The notes below the pieces were generated by a model, which worked only from the letters and a program-made list of their open reading frames with translations, had not been told where the DNA came from and did not search any database. DNA of 64,000 nt, taken from positions 39,920 through 103,919 of the forward strand of contig CAJKFS010000001.1 in the NCBI GenBank assembly GCA_905199225.1. Direction: 5' to 3'. The stretch comes from an uncultured Collinsella sp. Its GTDB lineage: Bacteria > Actinomycetota > Coriobacteriia > Coriobacteriales > Coriobacteriaceae. This document shows, one piece after another, positions 42,587 to 51,796 of this stretch (its first letter is position 1; every line of letters begins with the position of its first letter). A program made the position numbers and the translations under genes.

Positions 42587-43936
42587 ATGGACGACCTTTT
42601 TTCTGCTTCGACGCGCGAGCGTTCCTTTCAGAATGCGCCGCTTGCGGTGCGCATGCGCCCCAATTCGCTCGACGAGTACGTGGGCCAGCAAAAGGCCGTC
42701 GGTAAGGGTTCATGGCTGCGTGCCGCGATCGAGCACGACGTGCTTTCGAGCGTGATTCTGTACGGGCCTGCCGGTACGGGCAAGACGACGCTGGCCCACA
42801 TTATCGCCAACCATACCAAGAGCGAGTTTGTCGAGGTCAGCGCCGTCACGGGTACCGTGAAGGACCTGCGTCGTGTGATTGATGAGGCCAAGACGCGCCT
42901 GAATACGTACGACCGCCGCACCATTCTATTCATCGATGAGATTCACCGCTTCTCTAAGTCGCAGCAGGATGCCCTGCTGCATGCAGTTGAGAACCGTACC
43001 GTCATTATGATTGGCGCTACGACAGAGAACCCGTACTTTGAGGTCAACTCGGCACTGTTGTCGCGCGGGCGCGTGGTGGAGCTTGAACATCTGAAGGATG
43101 AGGATATCGCCACGCTTATTGAGCGTGCGCTCGAGGCACCACAGGGCTTGAACGGAAAGTTCTCGGCCGATGAGGATACGGTCAAGACCATTTGCACGCT
43201 GGCAGCGGGTGACGCTCGCTCGGCGCTCACGACGCTCGAGCTTGCGAGCGAGATTGCCGTCACGCGTCCCGATACCGATGGAACGCCAGCGCCTGCGGCG
43301 GGGGAGCGCTATCCCATCACCGTGGATGACGTGAAGATTGCCAACCCGCGTCGCGGCTTTACGTATGACAAAAACGGCGACATGCACTACGACATCATCA
43401 GTGCGTTCATCAAGTCCATGCGCGGTAGTGACCCCGATGCCACGATCTATTGGCTCGCGCGCATGATTGATGCGGGGGAGGATCCCAAGTTTATCGCTCG
43501 CCGTATTATGATTCAGGCTTCTGAGGACGTTGGCAACGCCGATCCGCAGGCGCTTTTGGTGGCACATGCCGCGTTTAAGTCTGCCGAGGTCATTGGCTAT
43601 CCCGAGTGCCGCATTAACCTGGCTCAGGCTGCACTCTATGTGTGCTTGGCGCCAAAATCCAACGCGTGTGAGGCTTCGATCGATGCGGCGCTGGCCGATA
43701 TCCATTCTAGTGGGCTTCGCGAGGTGCCGAGTTATCTGCGCGATCGCCATCGCCCGGGCAGCGATGAATACGGTGTGTATAAGTATCCACATGATTATCC
43801 CGAAGGCTGGGTCGATCAGCGCTATTTGCCCGAAGGCTTGGAACGCGGTGCATTTTGGCAGCCTGCCGGGCGCGGCTGGGAAGAGTGGCGCGTAGAGCAA
43901 AGCGAACGCGACCGCAGCGGGAATGCACCGAGGTAG
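42587..43936 (+). CDS. rarA: replication-associated recombination protein A (RarA/MgsA) AAA ATPase
   Basis: RarA acts at stalled replication forks. The 449-residue protein has MRPNSLDEYVGQQ (23-36), Walker A GPAGTGKT at 60-67, Walker B LFIDEIHRF, sensor 1 GATTENPYFEVNSALLSR, and the C-terminal tetramerisation domain with KSMRGSDPDATIYWLARM and the conserved RRIMIQASEDVG. The ATG at 42587 is preferred; the ATG at 42581 and the TTG at 42569 are in frame but poorly placed. A TATACT (42542-42547) in the gap could be its -10 box. Confidence 0.94.
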   Translation: MDDLFSASTRERSFQNAPLAVRMRPNSLDEYVGQQKAVGKGSWLRAAIEHDVLSSVILYGPAGTGKTTLAHIIANHTKSEFVEVSAVTGTVKDLRRVIDEAKTRLNTYDRRTILFIDEIHRFSKSQQDALLHAVENRTVIMIGATTENPYFEVNSALLSRGRVVELEHLKDEDIATLIERALEAPQGLNGKFSADEDTVKTICTLAAGDARSALTTLELASEIAVTRPDTDGTPAPAAGERYPITVDDVKIANPRRGFTYDKNGDMHYDIISAFIKSMRGSDPDATIYWLARMIDAGEDPKFIARRIMIQASEDVGNADPQALLVAHAAFKSAEVIGYPECRINLAQAALYVCLAPKSNACEASIDAALADIHSSGLREVPSYLRDRHRPGSDEYGVYKYPHDYPEGWVDQRYLPEGLERGAFWQPAGRGWEEWRVEQSERDRSGNAPR

Positions 43937-44036
43937 CTGCTGATAATTTTGTCCCACGTTGCTGCTCTTGGCATGTTCGGTCCCCTTTGGGGTACCATGA
44001 AAAGCGTCTGTATTTCGATTCTTCCGGGAGGCTTGT

Positions 44037-44624
44037 ATGAGTCCCATTCAAATCGCCCTGCTGCTGCTCGCCGTTGCCAGCGTGTGGGCCATCGCTGAGC
44101 TCGCGCTTACCCTGCGCAAGACCCGCAATGTTGTCGACTCGCTCGATAAGACCGTGAACGACCTCAACAACACCATCGCCGAGGCTCAGCCTGTGGTGGC
44201 AAAGCTCGATGGCGCTGTCGATGAGCTTACGCCGGCGCTTGCCCAGATGGAGCCGCTGCTTAAGTCGAGCAAGACGGCAGTTGATGCCCTTACCTCCAAT
44301 CTCGTAGAGGTCGAAGCCGTGGTTCGCGACATTTCCGAGGTTACGGGCAGCATGGCCGAGGCCAGCAATGCTGTGTCGAGCGTGACCGACTCTGCCGCCG
44401 GTGCTGTGCAGAAGCTCTTCAATAAGGTGAAGGCTCCTGCAGCCGATGCCGATCGCAAGCTCGCCGCTGCCGCTGCGGAGGCCGAGCAGCCTACCGAGCG
44501 CGTCCTAATTGGCGAGGACGAGGCCGCCGATGGCGCAGATGTGGCTCAGAAGTCTGCATCCAAGCGGGCTCAGTATTACACCTATACACCCTCCGAGACC
44601 TCTGAGGAGTCCTGCGATGAGTAG
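44037..44624 (+). CDS. DUF948-type membrane protein
   Basis: The 195-residue protein has one N-terminal membrane segment (about 5-25, IALLLLAVASVWAIAELAL), then a long amphipathic coiled coil (RNVVDSLDKTVNDLNNTIAEAQPVVAKLDGAVDEL) like DUF948 proteins, and a variable Ala/Glu-rich tail. It is a likely bitopic membrane protein with a cytoplasmic coiled coil. GGGAGG five bases ahead supports the start. Its last 8 bases overlap the start of the RsbW-like gene, so it belongs to the sigma-factor operon and could be an input or anchor for it (inference). Confidence 0.75.
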   Translation: MSPIQIALLLLAVASVWAIAELALTLRKTRNVVDSLDKTVNDLNNTIAEAQPVVAKLDGAVDELTPALAQMEPLLKSSKTAVDALTSNLVEVEAVVRDISEVTGSMAEASNAVSSVTDSAAGAVQKLFNKVKAPAADADRKLAAAAAEAEQPTERVLIGEDEAADGADVAQKSASKRAQYYTYTPSETSEESCDE

Positions 44625-44994
44625 CGAAGCAGCCTGCCCCATCACGCTGACCGTTGCCGGCGACCCGCGTCTCGCTCGCCTTGTGCGCATGACGGCAGCC
44701 AACGTTGGTGCCCTGTGTTCCATGTCTGTCGATCGCATCGAGGACATCCGCATGGCTGCCGAGGAAGCCTTTATCTTTGGCTGCACGGCTGTTGATTCCG
44801 ACGACATCTCAATCAAATTCGATGTCGATGAATCTCACGTTGGCATGACCTTTACCTTTGGCGATCAGGCCACCGTCGACGAGGATGACCAGGCTGCTGT
44901 TTATGCCGAGCTTATTTTGGCGAGCGTGTGCGACTCCTACGAAAAGACTGCGGCGCCCCTGACGCTTTCCCTCGACCTCAAGGCGGATATTTAA
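44617..44994 (+). CDS. RsbW/SpoIIAB-like anti-sigma protein with degenerate ATP site
   Basis: The 125-residue protein aligns with RsbW over LVRMTAANVGALCSMSVDRIEDIRMAAEEAF and SIKFDVDESHVGMTF. The N-box, normally SEAxTNA, reads EEAFIF (49-54), so the Mg-binding Asn is Phe. The DxG box is FGDQATVD and the GxGL box is absent. It is therefore unlikely to be an ATP-dependent kinase, though it could still bind the sigma factor. No RsbV-like antagonist gene is present. It lies directly upstream of a SigB/SigF-type sigma gene. Confidence 0.7.
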   Translation: MSSEAACPITLTVAGDPRLARLVRMTAANVGALCSMSVDRIEDIRMAAEEAFIFGCTAVDSDDISIKFDVDESHVGMTFTFGDQATVDEDDQAAVYAELILASVCDSYEKTAAPLTLSLDLKADI

Positions 44995-44995
44995 T

Positions 44996-45787
44996 ATGAC
45001 CGAACGTTCCCGGAGCGGCAAGACCGCTTGGGACAAGGAGAAAACCCGCGAGCTGTTTCGTCGCTACAAGGAGACCGGTGATCCGGACGCCCGCGAACAG
45101 CTCGTCATGTCCCATATGAACCTGGTAAGGTTTCTTGCCAACAAATTTAAGAATCGCGGCGAGCCGCTCGACGACCTCATGCAGGTCGGCTATCTGGGTT
45201 TGCTCAAGGCTATCGACCGCTTTGACCCCGAGCGCGGACTCGAGTTCACGACGTTTGCGACACCCACTATCCTGGGCGAGATCAAACGCCATTTCCGCGA
45301 CAAGGGCTGGAGCGTGCGCGTACCGCGTCGTCTGCAGGAACTCTCGGCCAAGGTCAACCAGGCTACTGACAAACTTACCAACGAGCTGCAGCGTTCGCCC
45401 AAGGTTGAGGAGATCGCTGAGTATCTAGATGTGACTGTCGATGAGGTCCTCGAGGCTATGGAATCGTCTTCGGCCTATACCTCGGTGCCCATCGAGGCTC
45501 CTGGTGCGTCCGATTCCGACGATGCGCCCTCGATTCTCGACCGTTACGCCGACGATGACAACGAGCTCGACTTTACCGATGACCGCCTGGTGATCGAGGA
45601 AGCCATCCGCGATTTCTCGCCGCGCGAGCGCGAGGTGATCGAGCTGCGCTTTGTGAAGGGCATGACCCAGATCGAGATTGCCAAGAAGCTGGGCATCTCG
45701 CAGGTGCAGGTCTCGCGTCTGCTGCGCCGCACGCTTAAGAAGATTCAGGACAAGATCGACCCCGACGGAGTGATGATTCGTTCATGA
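44996..45787 (+). CDS. SigB/SigF-type alternative RNA polymerase sigma factor
   Basis: The 263-residue protein has region 2 (MNLVRFLANKFKNRGEPLDDLMQVGYLGLLKAIDRFDPERGLEFTTFATPTILGEIKRHFRDKGW), region 3 and region 4 with a clear helix-turn-helix (MTQIEIAKKLGISQVQVSRLLRR). The FATPTILGEIKRHFRDKGW segment is characteristic of the SigB/SigF/SigG group used for stress or sporulation. Coriobacteria are not known to sporulate, so stress is more likely. It is coupled with the AI-2E family gene by a 4-base overlap. Confidence 0.9.
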   Translation: MTERSRSGKTAWDKEKTRELFRRYKETGDPDAREQLVMSHMNLVRFLANKFKNRGEPLDDLMQVGYLGLLKAIDRFDPERGLEFTTFATPTILGEIKRHFRDKGWSVRVPRRLQELSAKVNQATDKLTNELQRSPKVEEIAEYLDVTVDEVLEAMESSSAYTSVPIEAPGASDSDDAPSILDRYADDDNELDFTDDRLVIEEAIRDFSPREREVIELRFVKGMTQIEIAKKLGISQVQVSRLLRRTLKKIQDKIDPDGVMIRS

Positions 45788-47190
45788 GTGAGCACCCCCA
45801 ACAAACCGATCGCGTGCTGCGCGACACCCGCATTCTGACGCTGCGCATTTGGGCTGTTGTCGGCTGCATTGTCATCGCCGCTGTCATCTTTAACCTTATG
45901 GGCATCCTGGCACCGGTTATTGAGTTTCTTGCCGTCGGTTCCATCATTGCTTTTGTGATGTCCCCGATCACCAATTGGCTCGAGCATCATGGCGTCGGCC
46001 GTGGCATCGGTTCGCTTATCGCGCTTATTGTTGTTGTTGCCGTGCTCGTCGGTGTCGTTTGCATCTTGTCGCCGATTCTCTTTGGTCAGATCATGGAAGT
46101 CCTGAGCCGCCTGCCCGAGCAGCTTCGTGTTGCGGGTGGCGATCTCAATGAGATGATCTCGCATGCCAAGACGCTCAACAACACGCCGGTTAAGGAGTAC
46201 TTGGACGACAATCTGTCATCACTCGTTACCGTCGCATCGAAGTATGTGTCTCAGATTGCCGCCGAGCTCGGTCGCGGTGTATTCCCGCTCATTACCAATA
46301 CGGCATCGCAACTGTTCGTTATCTTCCTGGGCCTGGTGCTTGCCTACTGGATGGCCTGCGACTACCCTCGCATGCACCACGAGATTTGCACCATCATCGG
46401 TCAGGAGAAGGAGACCTCGTACCGCTTTATGGTCGCCATCCTTTCTCGCTCTGTCGGCGGCTACATGCGCGGTATGGTCGTGACGTCCATCTGCGGTGGT
46501 TTCCTCGCCTTTATTGGTTTTATGATCATCGGCCATCCGTATGCGGCGCTCATGGCTATCTTTACCGGCATCATGCATTTGGTTCCGGTCGTCGGTCCTT
46601 GGGTGAGCGCAGCAATCGCCACGGTGCTCGGTTTCATGTTCAGCCCCATGTTGGCGTTATGGACGCTCATCGTGACGATGGTCGCGCAAAACGTCACCGA
46701 CAACGTGATTTCTCCTAAGGTCATGCAGAGCTCGGTGCAGGTGCATCCCATCATGAGCCTCACGGCGCTCGTTATTGGCTCGGCACTCATGGGCCCTATC
46801 GGCATGATTATTGCCATCCCGCTGTGCGCGGCCCTCAAGGGTATCTTCGTGTACTACTTCGAGAATGAGACCGGCCGCCAGCTTGTGGCCTATGACGGCG
46901 CCGTGTTTAAGGGCACACCGTACCGCGATGCCGATGGCAACCCGGTCGCCGCCTACGACGCGCTCGGCGACGACACCTTCATTTACGAGTCCGAGCTCAT
47001 CGGTAACGAGACTGCGCCCGAGGCCCAGGCCATGCCCAAACCCGAGCTCGATAATCCCTGGATTAAGCTCTCTGGTCTGCAGCCCGATGCCACGGGCTTC
47101 TTCAAGAACCCCTTTGCCAAGGACGATGACTCCAACTCGGACGACACCAAAACCGGCATCGACGGCTCCATGGACGATGATGACAACTAG
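45784..47190 (+). CDS. AI-2E family membrane transporter
   Basis: The 468-residue protein has about eight hydrophobic segments. It contains AI-2E family features such as the PLITNTASQLFVIFLGLVLAYWMACD stretch, HLVPVVGPWVSAAIATVLGF and MQSSVQVHPIMSLTALVIGSALMGPIGMIIAIPL. Members export autoinducer-2 or act as ion antiporters, so the substrate here is unknown. A long acidic C-terminal tail (about 100 residues, ending MDDDDN) is extra. It is the last gene of the sigma-factor operon, followed by a terminator. Confidence 0.87.
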   Translation: MSEHPQQTDRVLRDTRILTLRIWAVVGCIVIAAVIFNLMGILAPVIEFLAVGSIIAFVMSPITNWLEHHGVGRGIGSLIALIVVVAVLVGVVCILSPILFGQIMEVLSRLPEQLRVAGGDLNEMISHAKTLNNTPVKEYLDDNLSSLVTVASKYVSQIAAELGRGVFPLITNTASQLFVIFLGLVLAYWMACDYPRMHHEICTIIGQEKETSYRFMVAILSRSVGGYMRGMVVTSICGGFLAFIGFMIIGHPYAALMAIFTGIMHLVPVVGPWVSAAIATVLGFMFSPMLALWTLIVTMVAQNVTDNVISPKVMQSSVQVHPIMSLTALVIGSALMGPIGMIIAIPLCAALKGIFVYYFENETGRQLVAYDGAVFKGTPYRDADGNPVAAYDALGDDTFIYESELIGNETAPEAQAMPKPELDNPWIKLSGLQPDATGFFKNPFAKDDDSNSDDTKTGIDGSMDDDDN

Positions 47191-47240
47191 CGGGGTAATT
47201 CGGATTAATATTCATACGCGCTAACATGCAATTTCGCTGA

Positions 47241-47270
47241 AGGGCCGGCATTGTGCCGGCCCTCTTTTTT
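47241..47270 (+). terminator. terminator of the sigma-factor operon
   Basis: The perfect 10-bp stem AGGGCCGGCA / TGCCGGCCCT with loop TTG is followed by C and TTTTTT. Confidence 0.92.
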
Positions 47271-47296
47271 GCACTTGCGCGGTGGGATGGTAATAT
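47269..47296 (+). promoter_or_regulatory. candidate promoter of alaS
   Basis: TTGCAC (47269-47274), a 16-base spacer and TAATAT (47291-47296) lie 46 bases before the alaS start. The boxes match the consensus only in part, and the -35 overlaps the terminator T-run. Confidence 0.35.
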
Positions 47297-47342
47297 CGTT
47301 ACGTTTGAACTGTTTCGATGTGAAACCGAGGAGATTCCCTCT

Positions 47343-50000
47343 ATGAGTGCTGACTACCCGTCAATGACTACGGCCGAGATCCGCTCCAAGTTCCTCAACT
47401 TCTTTGAGGAGCGCGGTCTTAAGCTCTATCCTTCTTCGTCCCTCGTCCCTGACGATCCTTCGCTGTTGCTTGCCAACGCCGGCATGAACCAGTTTAAGGA
47501 GTACTACCAGGGCAAGAAGACCATGAAGGAGATCGGCGCTATCTCCTGCCAGAAGTGCGTCCGCACCAACGACATCGATTGCATCGGCGAGGACGGCCGT
47601 CACCTGTCCTTCTTTGAGATGCTCGGCGACTTCTCCTTTGGCGGCGTCTCCAAGCAGCAGGCTTGCGCCTGGGCCTTTGAGCTCATCACCAAGGAGTTCA
47701 AGCTGCCGCTCGACCGCCTGTACTTCACCGTCTTTACCGAGGACGACGAGACCCACGACGTGTGGCGTTCTTTGGGTGTTGCTGAGGACCACATCTCCCG
47801 CCTGGGCGAGGACGACAACTTCTGGGCCGCTGGCCCCACTGGCCCCTGCGGCCCGTGCTCCGAGATTTACTTTGACATGGGCGAGGAGGTCGGCTGCGGC
47901 AGCCCCGACTGCAAGCCTGGCTGCGACTGCGACCGCTTCCTGGAGTTCTGGAACCTCGTCTTTACCCAGTACGACCGCCAGGAGGACGGCTCCATGCCGG
48001 AGCTGCCGCACCGTAACCTCGATACGGGCATGGGCCTTGAGCGCATGGCCGCCATCATGCAGCACAAGACCGCTAACTACGACGGCGATCTGATGCAGCA
48101 CCTCATCAAGCTCGGTGAGGAGATCAGCGGCAAGACCTATGACGCCGACGATTACTCCGGCGCCAGCCGCTCCCTGCGCATCATCGCCGACCACTCCCGT
48201 GCCGTCGACTTTATGATCTCGGACGGCATCCTGCCCGGTAACGAGGGCCGCGAGTACGTCCTGCGCCGCCTGCTCCGCCGCGCCGTGTTCCACGGCCGCC
48301 TGCTGGGCATCGAGGGCGCCTTCCTGACCAAGTTCATCGACGAGGTTAACGCTCAGATGGGCGAGGCCTATCCCGAGCTGCTCAAGAACGTCGCGCTCGT
48401 TAAGGGTATTGTCGCCTCCGAGGAGGAGCGCTTCTCCACGACGCTCGACAACGGCCGCGTCTACCTGGATGAGGCCCTGGCAGCGCTTGCCGAGGGTGCT
48501 GTGCTTCCGGGCGATGTTGCCTTTAAGCTGCACGACACCTTTGGTTTCCCCATCGACCTGACCGTCGAGATCGCGGGCACCGCTGGCCACGATGTCGACA
48601 TGGACGGCTTTACCGCCTGCATGGAGGACCAGAAGGCCCGCGCTCGTGCCAACGTCAAGGGCGATGCCTGGGGCAGCTTCAACGACGTGTGGGTCGAGCT
48701 TTCCGACAAGGTCGCCGCGACCGAATTCGACGGCTATGACAACGATGCGATCGAGGGTGCCAAGGTTGTCGCCATCGTTCGCAACGGCGAGTCCGTCGAG
48801 TCCGCTGCCGCCGGCGAGAACGTCGAGGTCGTGCTCGACCGCACCCCGTTCTACGCCGAGATGGGCGGCCAGCAGGGTGACGCCGGCGAGCTTTCCGCCG
48901 AGGGCGTTTCGCTGACCGTTTCCGATACCAAGAACCACAACGGCCTGTATGCTCACGTCGCCCACGTTGCCGAGGGCACGCTGACCGTCGGTGCTACCGT
49001 GACCGCCGCGCTCGACGCCGAGCGCCGTGGCTTCCTGCGCCGCAACCACACCGCCACCCACCTGCTCGACGCCGCCCTTAAGCAGGTCCTGGGCGAGCAC
49101 GTCTCCCAGGCCGGCTCGCTGGTGACGCCCGAGCACCTTCGCTTTGACTTTACGCACTTCGAGGCCCTGTCCTCCGAGCAGCTCAAGGCTGTCGAGGACC
49201 TGGTCAACCAGCAGATCTTCGCTTCCAAGCCGGTCGTGACCCGCGTCATGGGCATCGACGAGGCCAAGGCCGCCGGTGCTGTCGCCCTCTTTGGCGAGAA
49301 GTACGGCGACGTCGTCCGCGTCGTCTCCGTAGGCGCCGAGGACCAGCCGTTCTCCCGCGAGCTCTGCGGTGGCACGCATGCCGCCAACACCGCCGAGATC
49401 GGTCTGTTCAAGATCATCTCCGAGTCCTCCACGGGCTCGAATGTCCGCCGTATCGAGGCCGTGACCTCCAAGGGCGCTCTCGACTACATGGCCGACCGTC
49501 TGGCGCTCGTCGACGCCGCCGCCGCTGCGCTCAAGTGCCGTGTCGACGAGGTTCCCGCCCGCGTGGAGAACCTGCAGGCCGAGCTGCGCGAGACTTCCGG
49601 CAAGCTCAAGAAGGCGCTCACCGGTGGCTCCTCCGATGCGATCTCCAGCGCCATCGACGGCGCTGTCGAGCTGAACGGCTACAAGCTCGTCGTCGCTGAG
49701 CTCCAGGGCCTTGAGGCTGCCGACCTGCGCAACGTTTGGGATACCGTGCACCAGAAGGTCGCCGGCCCCGTCGCCTGCGTCGTTGCCAGCGTGACCGAGA
49801 AGGGCACCCCGGCTCTGCTCGCTGCCGGCTCCGATGACGCCGTGAAGGCCGGTTTCCACGCCGGTAACGTGATCAAGCAGATTGCGGGCCTGGTCGACGG
49901 TCGCGGTGGCGGTCGTCCCAACATGGCCCAGGCCGGTGGCAAGAACGCCGCCGGTATCGCCGATGCCCTCGCGGCCGCCAAGACCGCGCTCGGCGCCTAA
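47343..50000 (+). CDS. alaS: alanyl-tRNA synthetase
   Basis: AlaRS charges tRNA-Ala and clears mischarged Ser and Gly. The 885-residue protein has the class II motifs in the N-terminal part (FEERGLKLYPSSSLVPDDPSLLLANAGMNQFKEYY, RHLSFFEMLGDFSFGG), then editing-domain ligands in HTATHLLD and CGGTH, and a C-terminal oligomerisation domain with GRGGGRPNMAQAGG. GAGGAG ahead selects the ATG at 47343; the open frame to 47253 is not coding. It heads the operon alaS-ruvX-mltG, as in many bacteria. Confidence 0.97.
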   Translation: MSADYPSMTTAEIRSKFLNFFEERGLKLYPSSSLVPDDPSLLLANAGMNQFKEYYQGKKTMKEIGAISCQKCVRTNDIDCIGEDGRHLSFFEMLGDFSFGGVSKQQACAWAFELITKEFKLPLDRLYFTVFTEDDETHDVWRSLGVAEDHISRLGEDDNFWAAGPTGPCGPCSEIYFDMGEEVGCGSPDCKPGCDCDRFLEFWNLVFTQYDRQEDGSMPELPHRNLDTGMGLERMAAIMQHKTANYDGDLMQHLIKLGEEISGKTYDADDYSGASRSLRIIADHSRAVDFMISDGILPGNEGREYVLRRLLRRAVFHGRLLGIEGAFLTKFIDEVNAQMGEAYPELLKNVALVKGIVASEEERFSTTLDNGRVYLDEALAALAEGAVLPGDVAFKLHDTFGFPIDLTVEIAGTAGHDVDMDGFTACMEDQKARARANVKGDAWGSFNDVWVELSDKVAATEFDGYDNDAIEGAKVVAIVRNGESVESAAAGENVEVVLDRTPFYAEMGGQQGDAGELSAEGVSLTVSDTKNHNGLYAHVAHVAEGTLTVGATVTAALDAERRGFLRRNHTATHLLDAALKQVLGEHVSQAGSLVTPEHLRFDFTHFEALSSEQLKAVEDLVNQQIFASKPVVTRVMGIDEAKAAGAVALFGEKYGDVVRVVSVGAEDQPFSRELCGGTHAANTAEIGLFKIISESSTGSNVRRIEAVTSKGALDYMADRLALVDAAAAALKCRVDEVPARVENLQAELRETSGKLKKALTGGSSDAISSAIDGAVELNGYKLVVAELQGLEAADLRNVWDTVHQKVAGPVACVVASVTEKGTPALLAAGSDDAVKAGFHAGNVIKQIAGLVDGRGGGRPNMAQAGGKNAAGIADALAAAKTALGA

Positions 50001-50017
50001 GAACCTAAGTAGTCGCT

Positions 50018-50446
50018 GTGGTCGCGCTCGCACTGGACATAGGGGAGACCAGGATTGGCATTGCCGTCTCGAGTCGTGATGGCAAGATGGCAATGCCTGT
50101 CAAGGTGCTTCCGGCTGCCGAGGTCACCGGTATGGCAAAGACGTTTCGCTACCTGGTCGAGGACTATGAGCCCGATATCCTGGTAAGCGGACGTCCTTTG
50201 ACCATGGCCGGTGAACCCGGCTCCCAGGCCGAGCGCGTCGCCGCCGTGGCCCAAAAGATTGCCGACGAGCTCGACCTTCCGCTGGAGTTTGAGGACGAGC
50301 GTCTGTCCTCGCAGGAGGCCAAGCGAATCCTGCGAGAGCAGGGGCTCAACGAAAAGCAGATGAGGGGCAAGATTGACATGATCGCCGCCAGCCTGTTCTT
50401 GCAGACATGGCTCGATCGTAAAAACGAGGAGGTTCAGCATGCCTAG
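50018..50446 (+). CDS. ruvX: putative pre-16S rRNA nuclease / Holliday junction resolvase-like protein
   Basis: The 142-residue YqgF-family protein has an RNase H-like fold: LALDIGETRIGIAVS at the start, SGRPLTMAGEPGSQAERV, and DERLSSQEAKRIL with an acidic active-site residue. Members process 16S rRNA ends or resolve branched DNA. The start is a GTG at 50018. It overlaps mltG by 8 bases. The alaS-yqgF-mltG neighbourhood is conserved. Confidence 0.92.
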   Translation: MVALALDIGETRIGIAVSSRDGKMAMPVKVLPAAEVTGMAKTFRYLVEDYEPDILVSGRPLTMAGEPGSQAERVAAVAQKIADELDLPLEFEDERLSSQEAKRILREQGLNEKQMRGKIDMIAASLFLQTWLDRKNEEVQHA

Positions 50447-51794
50447 CGCTTCCGATCCGCGCCAGCAGAATCGTACACGGCAGCCCGTGCCGCGCCCTGC
50501 TCAGCCTGGCCAGCGCTCGGCGCAGCCGACGCAGCGTTCGGCTCGGCCTACTCAGCGTGCTGCTCAACAGCTCGCCGCTCGTCCCGCGCAGCCCGCTGGC
50601 GGCGCTCGTTTTAAGCAGCAGGCTCCTGCCCAGCGCACGCAGGGGCAGGCCCCGCAATCACGCTCCTACGCACATCATGCTCATGGCTCGCACGGCGTTG
50701 CTCCGGCCACGCGCTCGAGCTATAACACGCACGCCCGCCGTGGTGCCCAAAAGAAAAGCTCCCCGGTGCCTATGATTATCGGTGGCGTCGTCGCCGTGCT
50801 TGCGCTTGTCGCGATCGTTTTCTTTGTCGTGTCGGCCGTCAAGGGCTTCTTTGGCGGTGAGGATGCGAAAGTCGCTGCTGGCCAGCAAGTTACTATCACG
50901 ATTCCCGATGGTGCTTCGGGTGATACCATCGCTTCGATTCTCTCCGAGAACCATATCGTCGAAGATCCCAAGGATTATTATGCGGCGGTCAAAAAGCTCA
51001 ACGCCGATATGTCGCTTAAGCCGGGTAAGTATTCGTTTACCACGCTTATGGACGCCACGAAGGTCGTCCAGCAGCTTATGGAAGGTCCCAACGCCGGCTC
51101 CGATGCGCTCACGATTCCTGAGGGCCTGACGGTCGATCAGGTCGCCGACCGCGTGGCCAAGGCGTACGACAGCATTTCTAAGGAAGACTTCCTTAACCGG
51201 GCTAAGGCGAGCAATTATGTGAATGATTACGCTTTCCTTAAAGACGCCGCGAACGATTCGCTCGAGGGCTTCCTATTCCCCAAGACGTATTCGCTGGGTA
51301 AGGACCCAAGCGCCGATGATGTGATTCGCGCTATGCTTGACCAGTTCAACGCCGAGTATAAGTCGCTTGACTTTGCCAGCTGCGAGGCCAAGATCAAGGA
51401 GCGCTATGGCGTGGAGATGTCCGATTACGACATCGTTAACCTTGCCTCGATTGTCGAGCGCGAGGGCCTCAACGCCGATCAGCGCGCGCATGTGGCATCG
51501 GTTTTCTATAACCGTCTGGCGGGCAAGCTCGATGGCCCGCGTTACCTCAATAGCGATGCGACTATGATGTATGTCACCCGCGGCGAGGTTACCGCCGACG
51601 ACCTGCAGAGCGATAGCCCGTATAACACCTATAAGCATGAGGGCCTGCCGCCCACGCCCATCTGCTCTCCGTCGCTCGAGGCGCTCAAGGCTACCCTTGA
51701 GCCGACCGACTCCGATGACCTGTATTTCTACATCACACAGGACGAGGAGTATTTCTCGAAGACCTACGAAGAGCACCAACAGTCTTGGAATTGA
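50439..51794 (+). CDS. mltG: endolytic transglycosylase MltG (YceG-like)
   Basis: MltG cleaves nascent peptidoglycan strands and may end their synthesis. The 451-residue protein has a disordered Gln/Arg/Pro/Ala-rich cytoplasmic N-terminus (about 105 residues), one membrane segment (about 110-130, MIIGGVVAVLALVAIVFFVV), a LysM-like region, and the YceG domain with the catalytic Glu in LASIVEREGLNADQRAHVASVFYNRL and the LNSDATMMYV motif. AGGAGG precedes the ATG at 50439. Confidence 0.93.
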   Translation: MPSASDPRQQNRTRQPVPRPAQPGQRSAQPTQRSARPTQRAAQQLAARPAQPAGGARFKQQAPAQRTQGQAPQSRSYAHHAHGSHGVAPATRSSYNTHARRGAQKKSSPVPMIIGGVVAVLALVAIVFFVVSAVKGFFGGEDAKVAAGQQVTITIPDGASGDTIASILSENHIVEDPKDYYAAVKKLNADMSLKPGKYSFTTLMDATKVVQQLMEGPNAGSDALTIPEGLTVDQVADRVAKAYDSISKEDFLNRAKASNYVNDYAFLKDAANDSLEGFLFPKTYSLGKDPSADDVIRAMLDQFNAEYKSLDFASCEAKIKERYGVEMSDYDIVNLASIVEREGLNADQRAHVASVFYNRLAGKLDGPRYLNSDATMMYVTRGEVTADDLQSDSPYNTYKHEGLPPTPICSPSLEALKATLEPTDSDDLYFYITQDEEYFSKTYEEHQQSWN

Positions 51795-51796
51795 TC

